Below the pieces are notes generated by a model, which was not told the origin of the DNA, searched no databases, and saw only the letters and a program-made list of their open reading frames with translations. Below, piece after piece: positions 7,585 to 14,596 of a stretch of DNA of 16,832 bases. The stretch comes from CAZJHX01 sp964545715. Lineage in GTDB: Bacteria; Myxococcota_A; UBA9042; GCA-2863065. A program made the translations under genes and the position numbers. Each line of letters opens with the position of its first letter. Position 1 is the first letter of the stretch. The stretch lies in contig CAZJHX010000201.1 of the NCBI GenBank assembly GCA_964545715.1, positions 1 to 16,832 on the forward strand, written 5' to 3'.

Positions 7585-8028
7585 ATGCTTCGCCTGACCC
7601 TCTTCGGCGCCCTCTTCGGCTTCATCCTCTCGCGCGTCGGGGCCACCGACTACGACGCAATCGCCCAGATGTTTCTGCTGACGGACCTGCATCTTGCGGG
7701 TGTCATCGGTATCGCGATTCTTGTCGCCGCTCCGGCGCTGGCGCTGCTTCGGCGTCGTGGGATCGCCGGTCCGAATGCGCCTATCACGATCCGCCCCAAG
7801 CCTCGCAAGCCGGGCAACGCGATCGGCGGTGTGCTCTTCGGCGCGGGCTGGGCGCTGACCGGGACGTGTCCGGGGACGGCGCTCGCGCAGCTTGGCGAGG
7901 GGCAGCTTATGGCCGTCTTCACGCTGATCGGCATATTGGCGGGAGCCGCCCTGTATCGCCGGGTGGGCTCGGCCGTCGAGGCGCGGCTGCTGCCCCCGTC
8001 GCGGCCCCCTACTGCTGTCCCCGTATGA
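7585..8028 (+). CDS. YeeE/YedE second half (DUF6691-like membrane protein)
   Basis: The 147-residue product has about four membrane segments. It carries FGFILSRVGATDYDAIAQMF at the N-terminus and the signature LFGAGWALTGTCPGTA (Cys95), characteristic of the second half of split YeeE/YedE proteins. It probably pairs with the YeeE-like C-terminal domain of the preceding fusion to complete a thiosulfate channel; Cys95 and Cys360 of the partner would then correspond to the cysteines lining the path. The start at 7585 follows GGAGG (7573-7577). Its stop overlaps the next start codon as ATGA (8025-8028), so translation is coupled to the MFS gene. The C-terminal 20 residues are a Pro/Arg-rich tail. 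Confidence 0.88.
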   Translation: MLRLTLFGALFGFILSRVGATDYDAIAQMFLLTDLHLAGVIGIAILVAAPALALLRRRGIAGPNAPITIRPKPRKPGNAIGGVLFGAGWALTGTCPGTALAQLGEGQLMAVFTLIGILAGAALYRRVGSAVEARLLPPSRPPTAVPV

Positions 8029-9236
8029 GCTCGGCGCTCACAGCCGTGCGGCCACCGTCGCTGGGGCTGCGCGCCAACTGGGCCCAGTTCTCGTTGCTGG
8101 TTCTGGTCAACGCCTTTGTCGGCGCCATGATCGGCATGGAGCGCAGCATCCTGCCTGCGCTGGCCGAGCAGGAGTTTCAGCTTGTCGCCCACACGGCGAT
8201 CCTGTCCTTCATCGCCGTATTCGGCGTCGTGAAGGCCGCGGGCAACTATGCCGCGGGTCGTCTCAGCGACGTCGTCGGTCGTCGGACGGTGCTGATCGCG
8301 GGGTGGTGGATGGCGGCCCCGGTCCCGTTCGTGTTGATGTGGGCGCCGTCCTGGGGCTGGATCCTCTTCGCCAATGTGCTGCTGGGCGCCAGCCAGGGGC
8401 TGACCTGGTCGGTCACCGTGATCATGAAGATCGACCTGGCGGGCCCTCGAAACCGAGGCCTGGCGATGGGCATCAACGAGTTCGCGGGGTATGTCGCGGT
8501 GGCGCTGTCGGCGCTCGCGACAGGTTGGATCGCCGCGTCCAGCGGATTGCGGCCCTATCCGTTCCTGCTCGGCGTCGTGTTTGTCGCCGCCGGGCTGGTT
8601 CTGTCGATCTTTGCCGTGCGCGAGACCCGGCACCTGCCGGCTCTCGAGCCCGCAAGGCCGGGCCCGCAACCGAGCTTCTTTGCGGTGAACCAGGCGGGGT
8701 TGGTCAACAACCTCAACGACGGTGTGGCCTGGGGGTTGTTCCCGTTGGTCTTTGCCGGCGCGGGACTTGCGCTTGGCGACATCGCCGTCCTCGTCGCGGT
8801 GCTGCCGGCGGTTTGGGGCGTCGGCCAGCTGTTCACGGGCGCCCTGTCGGACCGGTTCGGGCGCAAGGGATTCATCGTCGCCGGTATGTGGACGCAGGCC
8901 GCGGGGCTCGCTGTCGTGGCGACCTCGGCCGATTTCTGGGGCTTTTTTACGGGCTCCGCGACGATCGGCGCAGGAACGGCGATGGTCTACCCGACGCTGT
9001 TAGCGGCTATCGGTGACGCCGCTGATCCCGCGCGCCGGGCGTCCGTGGTCGGAGCGTATCGCCTGTGGCGCGACCTCGGCTACGCAGCAGGGGCGCTCGT
9101 CGCCGGTGTTCTCGCCGATTGGACAGGTCTTCGCCCGGCCGTCTTCTTTACGGCGGCGCTGACGCTGGTTTCCGGAACAATCGTCGCTTTTCGGCTGCAC
9201 GGAAGGCGCGTCGACCTGTACAGTGCGTGGCGATGA
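8025..9236 (+). CDS. MFS transporter in the sulfur operon
   Basis: The 403-residue major facilitator has about twelve membrane segments and two copies of the motif-A loop, GRLSDVVGRRT after the second helix and GALSDRFGRKG at the same place in the C-terminal half. The real start is the ATG at 8025, overlapping the preceding stop as ATGA. The frame stays open upstream to 7146, but that part translates to Arg/Gly/His-rich sequence antiphase to the YeeE genes and is not real. There is no ribosome binding site of its own, which fits translational reinitiation. Substrate is unknown. Position in a persulfide/sulfite/thiosulfate operon makes a sulfur oxyanion or organosulfur compound plausible, but this is inference. 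Its own stop again overlaps the next start as ATGA (9233-9236). Confidence 0.9.
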   Translation: MSSALTAVRPPSLGLRANWAQFSLLVLVNAFVGAMIGMERSILPALAEQEFQLVAHTAILSFIAVFGVVKAAGNYAAGRLSDVVGRRTVLIAGWWMAAPVPFVLMWAPSWGWILFANVLLGASQGLTWSVTVIMKIDLAGPRNRGLAMGINEFAGYVAVALSALATGWIAASSGLRPYPFLLGVVFVAAGLVLSIFAVRETRHLPALEPARPGPQPSFFAVNQAGLVNNLNDGVAWGLFPLVFAGAGLALGDIAVLVAVLPAVWGVGQLFTGALSDRFGRKGFIVAGMWTQAAGLAVVATSADFWGFFTGSATIGAGTAMVYPTLLAAIGDAADPARRASVVGAYRLWRDLGYAAGALVAGVLADWTGLRPAVFFTAALTLVSGTIVAFRLHGRRVDLYSAWR

Positions 9237-10030
9237 TCGCTAGACAACTGACTTTTGTAGGTGCCCTCTTGTTTGCCGCGAGCAGTGCGGCGTCCGGGCC
9301 GACGCTTTCGCCCGGTGAACCGCTGTCCTTTCGCGTGGATGGCATGAAGCGTGTCGGCGGCGGCTTGTGAGGTGGGTGACCCCGCGGGGTCCGAGCGGCT
9401 CTGGAAGAGCTGCCAGAAGTAGCCAAGGTCGACTTTGAGAAGTCGCGCGTGCTGTTTACCGTGCGCGCAAAGCCCGACAAGACGCTGGTGCAGGCCTCGA
9501 TCAGCGAGAAGGTGCTGGGCCACGCCAAAAAGCGCGGGCAGAACTACAAGCTGGTTTGGGGTAAGAGGGCGACGACCGGCGCCAGTTCATCGGTTGAACA
9601 AGCCGTGCCGTTCAAGGCGCCGCTGTTGGCCGGTGGGGAGCTCGACGTTGGCGCCGTGATCGGCAACCGCCCGCTGGTCCTCGTGTTTTTCGCCACTTGG
9701 TGCAAGCCGTGCCTACAGGAGGCGCCCCACATTCAGGCGCTGTACCGCAAATACAGCCCCAAGGGCGTCGTGTTTCTGGGTGTGAGCATCGACAAGCCGG
9801 AGGCTCGGGACAAGCTGCGCACGGACGTTCGAAAGCTGGGGCTGCATTATCCGGTCGCGCTGGACCCCGACTCGTCCGTGCTCGGCAAATACGCCACCGG
9901 CAAGAGCAAGGGCATTCCGCTTACGCTGGTCTTTGCCGAGAGCGGCAAGCTGCTCTATCAGCACGGCAACTACCAGCCTGGAGACGAGGTCGAGCTGGGC
10001 CGCGTGCTCGGCAGCCTGCGCTTCGATTAG
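9233..10030 (+). CDS. Putative selenoprotein: HMA domain with UxxU fused to TlpA-like thioredoxin
   Basis: One frame of 266 codons runs from ATG 9233 to TAG 10030, broken only by TGA at 9368-9370 (codon 46) and 9377-9379 (codon 49). Read as selenocysteine, residues 30-98 form a heavy-metal-associated domain: SFRVDGM, then U-GG-U-PRGVRAALEELPEVAKV, with the two U exactly where HMA domains have CxxC followed by xxxV..AL..LP.V..V. Residues 1-22 are a signal peptide, so the protein should be periplasmic. Residues 125-265 form a TlpA/ResA-like thioredoxin domain with WCKPC (Cys157, Cys160) and a cis-Pro loop KGIPLT. The start overlaps the MFS stop. A SECIS-like hairpin follows the TGAs. The gap between GM and the first U is longer than usual. 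Alternatives: a pseudogene, or a shorter protein from GTG 9449 that lacks the signal peptide; both fit less well. Confidence 0.8.
9368..9379 (+). other. Two in-frame TGA codons (predicted Sec46 and Sec49)
   Basis: TGA-GGT-GGG-TGA encodes U-G-G-U if both codons are recoded. Both interruptions are TGA, never TAA or TAG, and both replace the metal-binding positions of the HMA motif. The helix sequence after them continues without a frame change. Confidence 0.75.
9395..9413 (+). promoter_or_regulatory. SECIS-like hairpin within the coding sequence
   Basis: GCGGCTCT-GGA-AGAGCTGC folds into an 8-bp stem with one G-U pair and a GGA triloop (9403-9405). The loop begins 23 bases after the second TGA and 32 bases after the first, both inside the spacing reported for bacterial SECIS elements. 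A G in the first two loop positions is also part of the accepted model. The fit is structural only; no search was run. Confidence 0.6.
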
Positions 10031-10662
10031 GGATCGTCCGCGGGCCGCCGCAGCATCCCGTTCATAAAGACGTCAGAGAGCGCGGTAATCGCGGTCTTTT
10101 CGGGCACCCCGTAGTGGTTCTTGCCGCCGAAGAGCGTCTCCACGCAGTAGTAGTTGAACAGGTGCATGTAGACCATCACGAAGGCCAGCTCCGGGTCCAC
10201 TCGCAGCAGCCTCTCTTCGCGTAACCAGTCAAAGCGCGTCTGCAGCTCGGGCTGACCGATCAGCGCCTTGGGCGCGACCTGGGACTGGAAGTGCTTGCCG
10301 TCAAACTCGACGATGTCGATGTACCAGAGCAGCCAGTAGGCCCGGTTTGTGCGCACCAGATCACGAATGGCACGCGCCAGCCGCTCGATGTCGTACGGAA
10401 AGTCGGTCTTTGTCAGCGCTTTACGTAGCAGCGTGGAGGCATGGTCGCCGACAAGGCGGCGCTGGTAGCTCTTGACGACGGACGCAAACAGCGCCTCTTT
10501 GCTCGCGTAATGACTGTAGAGCGCGCCTGCGGTCAGTCCGGCGGCACGCGCGATCTTGCGGGTGCTGGTGGCCGAGTATCCATTGCGGATGAACTCTTCC
10601 AGCGCGGCGGCTTCGATGCGCTCGCGCACCTGCTCGAGGGTGTCTGATTTCAGGCGTGGCAC
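10027..10662 (-). CDS. TetR-family transcriptional repressor
   Basis: The product is 211 residues from a GTG start at 10662. The N-terminal TetR DNA-binding domain is clear: RIEAAALEEFIRNGYSATSTRKIARAAGLTAGALYSHYASKEALF, with the helix-turn-helix at about residues 31-52. The remaining 150 residues are the variable ligand-binding and dimer domain, rich in aromatic residues (YWLLWYIDIVEFDGKHF). I prefer GTG 10662, giving (M)PRLKSDTLEQV, over the longer TTG at 10698, because that TTG is the beginning of a TTGACA promoter-like hexamer and the extra residues look unconserved. The stop overlaps the selenoprotein stop as TTAG (10027-10030). It diverges from the MFS-ligase-esterase group with two operator-like repeats between them, so it most likely represses that group and itself. 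The ligand may be an acyl-CoA or the transported acid. Confidence 0.9.
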   Translation of the reverse strand: MPRLKSDTLEQVRERIEAAALEEFIRNGYSATSTRKIARAAGLTAGALYSHYASKEALFASVVKSYQRRLVGDHASTLLRKALTKTDFPYDIERLARAIRDLVRTNRAYWLLWYIDIVEFDGKHFQSQVAPKALIGQPELQTRFDWLREERLLRVDPELAFVMVYMHLFNYYCVETLFGGKNHYGVPEKTAITALSDVFMNGMLRRPADDP

Positions 10663-10710
10663 CCCCGCAATGTGGCTCCCCGCCGGGGATCCTGTCAAGG
10701 ATTAGATTTA

Positions 10711-10730
10711 CTAAACGATCGTTTGTTTAG
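10711..10730. promoter_or_regulatory. TetR operator-like site 1
   Basis: CTAAACGATCGTTTGTTTAG contains a perfect 12-base palindrome AAACGATCGTTT (10713-10724) and an outer inverted pair CTAAAC/GTTTAG (10711-10716 and 10725-10730). It lies just upstream of the -35 hexamer of the MFS promoter and in the leader of the TetR gene. Confidence 0.72.
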
Positions 10731-10733
10731 TGT

Positions 10734-10762
10734 TTGACGACCGCTGGTGTGATCGGTATATG
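10734..10762 (+). promoter_or_regulatory. Sigma-70-type promoter of the MFS/ligase/esterase group
   Basis: TTGACG (10734-10739) and TATATG (10757-10762) are separated by 17 bases. The -10 is imperfect (four of six). The promoter sits between the two operator-like repeats, which would place a transcription start near 10769 inside the control of the divergent TetR repressor. Confidence 0.55.
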
Positions 10763-10772
10763 CTCTCGCTAG

Positions 10773-10787
10773 CTAAACGATCGGTTT
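10773..10787. promoter_or_regulatory. TetR operator-like site 2
   Basis: CTAAACGATCGGTTT repeats the first 11 bases of site 1 exactly (CTAAACGATCG, at 10711-10721 and 10773-10783) and keeps an imperfect palindromic form. It falls a few bases past the predicted transcription start, where a bound repressor would block elongation. Spacing between the repeats is 62 bases, close to six helical turns. Confidence 0.68.
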
Positions 10788-10804
10788 TTTTGTGGAGGTT
10801 GATG

Positions 10805-12046
10805 ATGCAAGCGGAAAACACAGAGATCAGCTGGTGGCGGGAGCCGACTCGGGCTCAGTGGAGCGCCTTTATCGCGGCCTGGTCCGGTTGGGTGCTGGAC
10901 GCCTTCGACTTCACGATCTTCTTCTTGGCCGCGCCGTACATCGCTGCCGAGTTCGGCGTCAGCATCACGGCGGTGATGGGGTCGCTGACCTTGACCCTGC
11001 TGGTGCGTCTGCTGGGCGGCATGGTCGCAGGCGCGGCGGCCGATCGGTGGGGACGCAAGCTGCCCCTGATGATCTCCATTGTGTGGTTTGCGCTGTGCGA
11101 CGGCGCCATCTACTTTGCGCCGTCTTTCACGTGGATCCTGGTGCTGCGGGCTGTCTTTGGGCTCGGTATGGGCGCCGAGTGGACCGCCGGGACGACGCTG
11201 GCCATGGAGAACTGGCCGGAGCGCAGCCGTGGAATCGCCTCGGGGATTCTGCAGGGCAGCTGGGCCATCGGCTTTCTGCTGGCCAGTCTGGTGTCAGGCA
11301 TTGTCATCTCCGCCTGGGGCTGGCGGCCGCTGTTCCTGATCGCCGCGCTGCCGGCGCTGATCGTCTTCCCGATCCGATTCTGGGTCACCGAGAGCGATGA
11401 GTGGAAAGAGAACCGGGCCAAAGCGGCGAAGAAGTCGTTTCGTGAGCTGTTGACCCCGGAGATCGTGCGCAGCCTGATGTGGGGCACGCTGGCGATGGGC
11501 CTGGGCTTCGGCGTGTACTACTCGATGGTCTCTCCGTACGCGATGATGCTGCACCGCGAGCACGATATGGCGGCCGTGGGCATCGGCAACCTGTCTGCGA
11601 TCTTCAACATCGGCATGTTGTGTGGCGCCATCGTGATCGGCTGGGTCGCCAAGAAATACGGCGTGCGCTGGGCTGTGACGGCGCCGGCGTTCTTGATGGT
11701 TCCGCTGCTGCCGCTGTACGTCGGCGGCGTCGACGGCGGGCTGACGGCCGGCGCCTTCCTGGGCGGGCTGGTCGGTGTTGGGTTTACCGGCGTCGTGCCG
11801 CTGCTGCTGACCAGCCTCTTCCCGGCCGCGATTCGGGGGCGCTGTGTCGGCTTCGTTTATCACGCGGGGGCGTTCTTGGCGGCGTTTGTGCCACCGGGCG
11901 TGCCGGCGCTCGCATCGGCGGCGGGCATCTCGTTGGGTGCGGCGATTGGGCTGGCTAGCGGGACATTCCTGGTGCTGCTGGGGCTGCTGATGCTCAAGCC
12001 GTTCGATATCCCAGAGGAGAGCGCGCTGGCGGCGGAGGGCATCTAA
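10805..12046 (+). CDS. MFS carboxylate/sialate-type (SHS-like) transporter
   Basis: The 413-residue inner-membrane protein has about twelve helices. The first helix reads WSGWVLDAFDFTIFFLAAPYIAAEF and the fourth-fifth region reads GLGMGAEWTAGTTLAMENWPERSRGIASGILQG, which resembles the sialate:H+ symporter family that also includes lactate/pyruvate carriers; ADRWGRKL is the motif-A loop. Substrate is therefore likely a carboxylate, imported with protons. The frame is open back to GTG 10730, but the start is at ATG 10805 (or ATG 10802) after GGAGG at 10794-10798. It is the first gene of the TetR-controlled group and is directly followed, without a gap, by an acyl-CoA synthetase, suggesting that the imported acid is activated at once. 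Confidence 0.88.
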   Translation: MQAENTEISWWREPTRAQWSAFIAAWSGWVLDAFDFTIFFLAAPYIAAEFGVSITAVMGSLTLTLLVRLLGGMVAGAAADRWGRKLPLMISIVWFALCDGAIYFAPSFTWILVLRAVFGLGMGAEWTAGTTLAMENWPERSRGIASGILQGSWAIGFLLASLVSGIVISAWGWRPLFLIAALPALIVFPIRFWVTESDEWKENRAKAAKKSFRELLTPEIVRSLMWGTLAMGLGFGVYYSMVSPYAMMLHREHDMAAVGIGNLSAIFNIGMLCGAIVIGWVAKKYGVRWAVTAPAFLMVPLLPLYVGGVDGGLTAGAFLGGLVGVGFTGVVPLLLTSLFPAAIRGRCVGFVYHAGAFLAAFVPPGVPALASAAGISLGAAIGLASGTFLVLLGLLMLKPFDIPEESALAAEGI

Positions 12047-13489
12047 GTGGCGGACTGGCTGGCGACACGCGCCACCCTCAGCCCACAGCGCGTCGCCTTG
12101 ATCGATGCGCAGACCCGGCGCCGCGTGAGCTATCAGCGGTTTGACGCCGGCGCCAACCAGGCAGCCCATCGTCTGCTTGAGCTGGGCATCTCGTCCGGCG
12201 AGCGTGTCGGTGTCATCAGCCGAAATCGCATCGAAGTGCTGGAGCTGCTTTTTGCGTGCGCCCGCGTCCGCGCGGTGTTTGCGGGTTTGAACTGGCGCCT
12301 GGCCGGCCCCGAGCTGGCCGCCCAGGTGGCGGCGTGCCAGCCGACGCTTGTGCTGTACGAGGCGGAGTTTGCAGAGCAGGCCAGCGCCCTGGGTGTCCGA
12401 GCGGTGTCCCTGGAGAGCGCGCTGTCCGGCCTGGATGCGCTGCCCACAACGTCGCCGTCGGGTGAAGGTGCGGGTGAGGACGACCCATGGGTGCTGTGTT
12501 TCACGGGCGGCAGCACGGGGCGCGCAAAAGCGGCTGTGCTGACGCGCCGGTCCTTGACGGCCAATGCGCTGAGCACGATCGCGGGCTGGGGGCTGTCGCA
12601 GGATGACGTGGCAATCCTGGACGCGCCGCTCTTCCACACGGGTGGGCTCAACGTGCTGACGACACCGCTGATCGTGGCGGGTGGGACGTCGATCGTGTGC
12701 TCGCAATACGATCCGGGGACCGTGCTGGGCCTGATCGAAGAGGGCCTGCCGACCGTGCTGTTTGGCGTGCCGACCATGCTCCTGATGCTGACCGAGCACC
12801 CGTTTTGGGGCAGCGCCGACCTGAGCGGGATCCGGTTGGCGATCACCGGCGGCGCACCCGCCCCGGGCGTGCTCTATGACCGCTTTGGCGACAAGGGCGT
12901 GGCGTTGCGGTTGGGTTATGGCCTGACCGAGGCCGGTCCCAACAACTTCTGGATGGCCGCGGATGAGGCCAAGCACAAGCGCGGGGCGGTGGGATATCCG
13001 CTGTTCAACATCGAGGCGCGGCTGGCGGACGGTGAGCTGCTGCTGCGCGGACCGCACCTGATGGCCGGGTACTTCAATGCGCCTGACGCCACCGCGGCCG
13101 CGGTTGATGCCGAGGGCTGGCTGCATACGGGCGACATGGCCCGGTGTGACGCTGATGGCGCCTACACGATCGTGGGGCGAAAGAAAGACATGTTCATCTC
13201 GGGCGGCGAAAACGTGTACCCGGCCGAGATCGAGGATGTCCTGCATCGCCATCCCGCGGTGGTCGAGGCCGCCGTTTTGGGTGTGCCCCACGCCCGCTGG
13301 GGTGAGGTCGGCGCCGCCGCCGTAGTCTGGCGCGGTGCGGCGGTGGACCTCAGCGCGTACCTGGGTGAGCGTCTGGCTCGCTACAAGGTGCCGCAGTTCT
13401 GGACCGCGTTTGAAGCGCTTCCTCGCACCGCGGCCGGCAAAGTTGACCGGCTCCAGGTGCGCTCATTGCTGACTGGAGGGGATGAATGA
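12047..13489 (+). CDS. AMP-dependent acyl-CoA synthetase/ligase (ANL superfamily)
   Basis: The 480-residue cytoplasmic enzyme activates a carboxylic acid to an acyl-AMP and then a CoA thioester. Motifs in order: the P-loop FTGGSTGRAK (152-161), a variant of the usual TSGTTGxPK; APLFHTGGLN; GYGLTEAG; HTGDMA; GRKKDMFISGGENVYPAEIE of the hinge region; and PRTAAGKVDR with the catalytic Lys465. Length is slightly shorter than typical FadD proteins (about 500-560), closer to FadD13-like forms. Translation begins at GTG 12047 directly after the transporter stop, with GGAGGG at 12034-12039. The downstream lipase overlaps by four bases (ATGA). The acid may be a fatty, hydroxy or aromatic acid; the context with a PHB-depolymerase-like esterase favours a short hydroxy or aromatic acid, by inference only. 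Confidence 0.9.
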   Translation: MADWLATRATLSPQRVALIDAQTRRRVSYQRFDAGANQAAHRLLELGISSGERVGVISRNRIEVLELLFACARVRAVFAGLNWRLAGPELAAQVAACQPTLVLYEAEFAEQASALGVRAVSLESALSGLDALPTTSPSGEGAGEDDPWVLCFTGGSTGRAKAAVLTRRSLTANALSTIAGWGLSQDDVAILDAPLFHTGGLNVLTTPLIVAGGTSIVCSQYDPGTVLGLIEEGLPTVLFGVPTMLLMLTEHPFWGSADLSGIRLAITGGAPAPGVLYDRFGDKGVALRLGYGLTEAGPNNFWMAADEAKHKRGAVGYPLFNIEARLADGELLLRGPHLMAGYFNAPDATAAAVDAEGWLHTGDMARCDADGAYTIVGRKKDMFISGGENVYPAEIEDVLHRHPAVVEAAVLGVPHARWGEVGAAAVVWRGAAVDLSAYLGERLARYKVPQFWTAFEALPRTAAGKVDRLQVRSLLTGGDE

Positions 13490-14586
13490 CCCGTTGCTGT
13501 GCTGTGCTCGCCACTGCTGTGCTGATGATGAGTGGCTGTTTTGAAACCATGTCGCCGCCGCCGGGTACGGTGGGGGCGGTCCAGCCCGCTGTGGGTGGCG
13601 ATGGTGGCCTGGCGATGGTCGATACCATCTCGTATCGGGACAATCTGGCGCTGCATGCCGGGTGCTCCACGGCCGGGCTGACGTACGTGCCGGCCGTCAT
13701 CCCGGGTTATCAGTGCGCCGCCAAGGCCTATCCGCTAGCCGGCGTTGCGGAGGACACAGAGCGGCCGATCGTGTTGTTGGTGCACGGCAACTCGGACACC
13801 CCGGATTCCTGGGAGCGCTTTCCCGCGGAGAGCGGGGCACCGATGATCGCGGAGCAGCTGACGGCGGCCGGCATGCGGACGTACGCGATCGATCTGCGCA
13901 TCGACCTGAACGACGACCCGCAGGGCAATAACGATACTGAGAACGCCGCTCGCAATATCGATCATGGGTGGGCGGTGCCGCTGGTGGAGCACTTCGTGGA
14001 GGCGACGCTGGCGGCGTGGCCGGACCGTCGGATCAGCCTGGTGGGCTTCTCGCTGGGGTCGACGGTGATCCGCGATGCGCTGCGACGCATCCATGGGCGC
14101 GGTGAGGTCGCGGTGTTCGAGCGGGTGGAGGACGTCGTGCTGCTGGCGGGCGCTCATCACGGGGTGTCGACGTACGCGCGGCTGTGCGGACGCAACCCGA
14201 CGATGCGTGGGCAGATCGCGTGTGAGCTGGGCAGCCGGGACAGCTATGCGCCGACGGACTTTTTGATCCCGTTGAACGGGGTGGGCGGGGCCGATGAGAC
14301 CCCGTGCTTTGACGGCGGCACGGTCTACGGCGCGGTCGATGCGTGCGCGGGCAACGTCGTGACTTACACCACCGTGGTGATGAGCGACATCGCCGACGGG
14401 TCGTATCAGGACGAGTTTGTGTCGGAGGCGTCCAGCCGGCTGGACAACGCCGACAACCACCTGATCGCGCTGAGTGATGTCGATGAGAGCGGCTACTTCT
14501 TCAACGGGCTGCTGAAAAACCACTACGGGGCGGCTCGTAGCGCGGCCGCGGTCTCGATCGTCGTCACCGCGCTGACGGGGCAATAA
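13486..14586 (+). CDS. Lipase-like alpha/beta-hydrolase lipoprotein
   Basis: The 366-residue protein starts with a signal peptide ending MMSGC (Cys18), a good lipobox, so it is probably anchored at the cell surface or periplasmic face. The hydrolase core shows VLLVHGNSDTPDSW (oxyanion region, His100-Gly101) and the nucleophile elbow GFSLG (Ser189), as in lipase class 2/PGAP1-like enzymes; the catalytic His is probably in DNADNHLIALSD near residue 325. Further cysteines (Cys60, Cys77 and four later) may form disulfides. A GGAGGGG ribosome binding site lies at 13475-13481, and the start overlaps the ligase stop as ATGA. It would hydrolyse extracellular esters to supply the acid for the transporter and ligase upstream. 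The exact substrate is not visible. Confidence 0.85.
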   Translation: MTRCCAVLATAVLMMSGCFETMSPPPGTVGAVQPAVGGDGGLAMVDTISYRDNLALHAGCSTAGLTYVPAVIPGYQCAAKAYPLAGVAEDTERPIVLLVHGNSDTPDSWERFPAESGAPMIAEQLTAAGMRTYAIDLRIDLNDDPQGNNDTENAARNIDHGWAVPLVEHFVEATLAAWPDRRISLVGFSLGSTVIRDALRRIHGRGEVAVFERVEDVVLLAGAHHGVSTYARLCGRNPTMRGQIACELGSRDSYAPTDFLIPLNGVGGADETPCFDGGTVYGAVDACAGNVVTYTTVVMSDIADGSYQDEFVSEASSRLDNADNHLIALSDVDESGYFFNGLLKNHYGAARSAAAVSIVVTALTGQ

Positions 14587-14596
14587 GGGGATGACC

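Noticed and set aside
6130..7692. 520-residue open frame on the minus strand
   Set aside because: Low-complexity Asp/Glu/Gln/Arg/His composition, antisense to three clear genes; a product of high GC.
7146..8024. N-terminal extension of the MFS frame (696-residue version)
   Set aside because: It translates to Arg/Gly/His-rich sequence overlapping the YeeE genes in another frame; ATG 8025, overlapping the previous stop, gives a standard MFS protein.
9378..9391. GACCCCGCGGGGTC palindrome as an intrinsic terminator
   Set aside because: No T-run follows it and it lies inside a continuing HMA coding helix.
9340..9450. A frameshift or pseudogene between the signal-peptide part and the thioredoxin part
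   Set aside because: Both parts are in the same frame, so no shift is needed. The only breaks are two TGA codons at the HMA CxxC positions, which is better explained by selenocysteine; sequence error remains a listed test.
10663..10698. TTG start for the TetR gene at 10698
   Set aside because: The TTG is part of a TTGACA hexamer, has no ribosome binding site, and adds 12 residues not typical of the family; GTG 10662 gives a natural N-terminus.
10730..10804. GTG 10730 start for the SHS-like MFS gene
   Set aside because: It would place the promoter and an operator inside the coding region; ATG 10805 has a proper GGAGG.
11294..13291. 665-residue open frame on the minus strand
   Set aside because: Antisense to the MFS and ligase genes, with Arg/His/Gln-rich composition and no recognisable domain.
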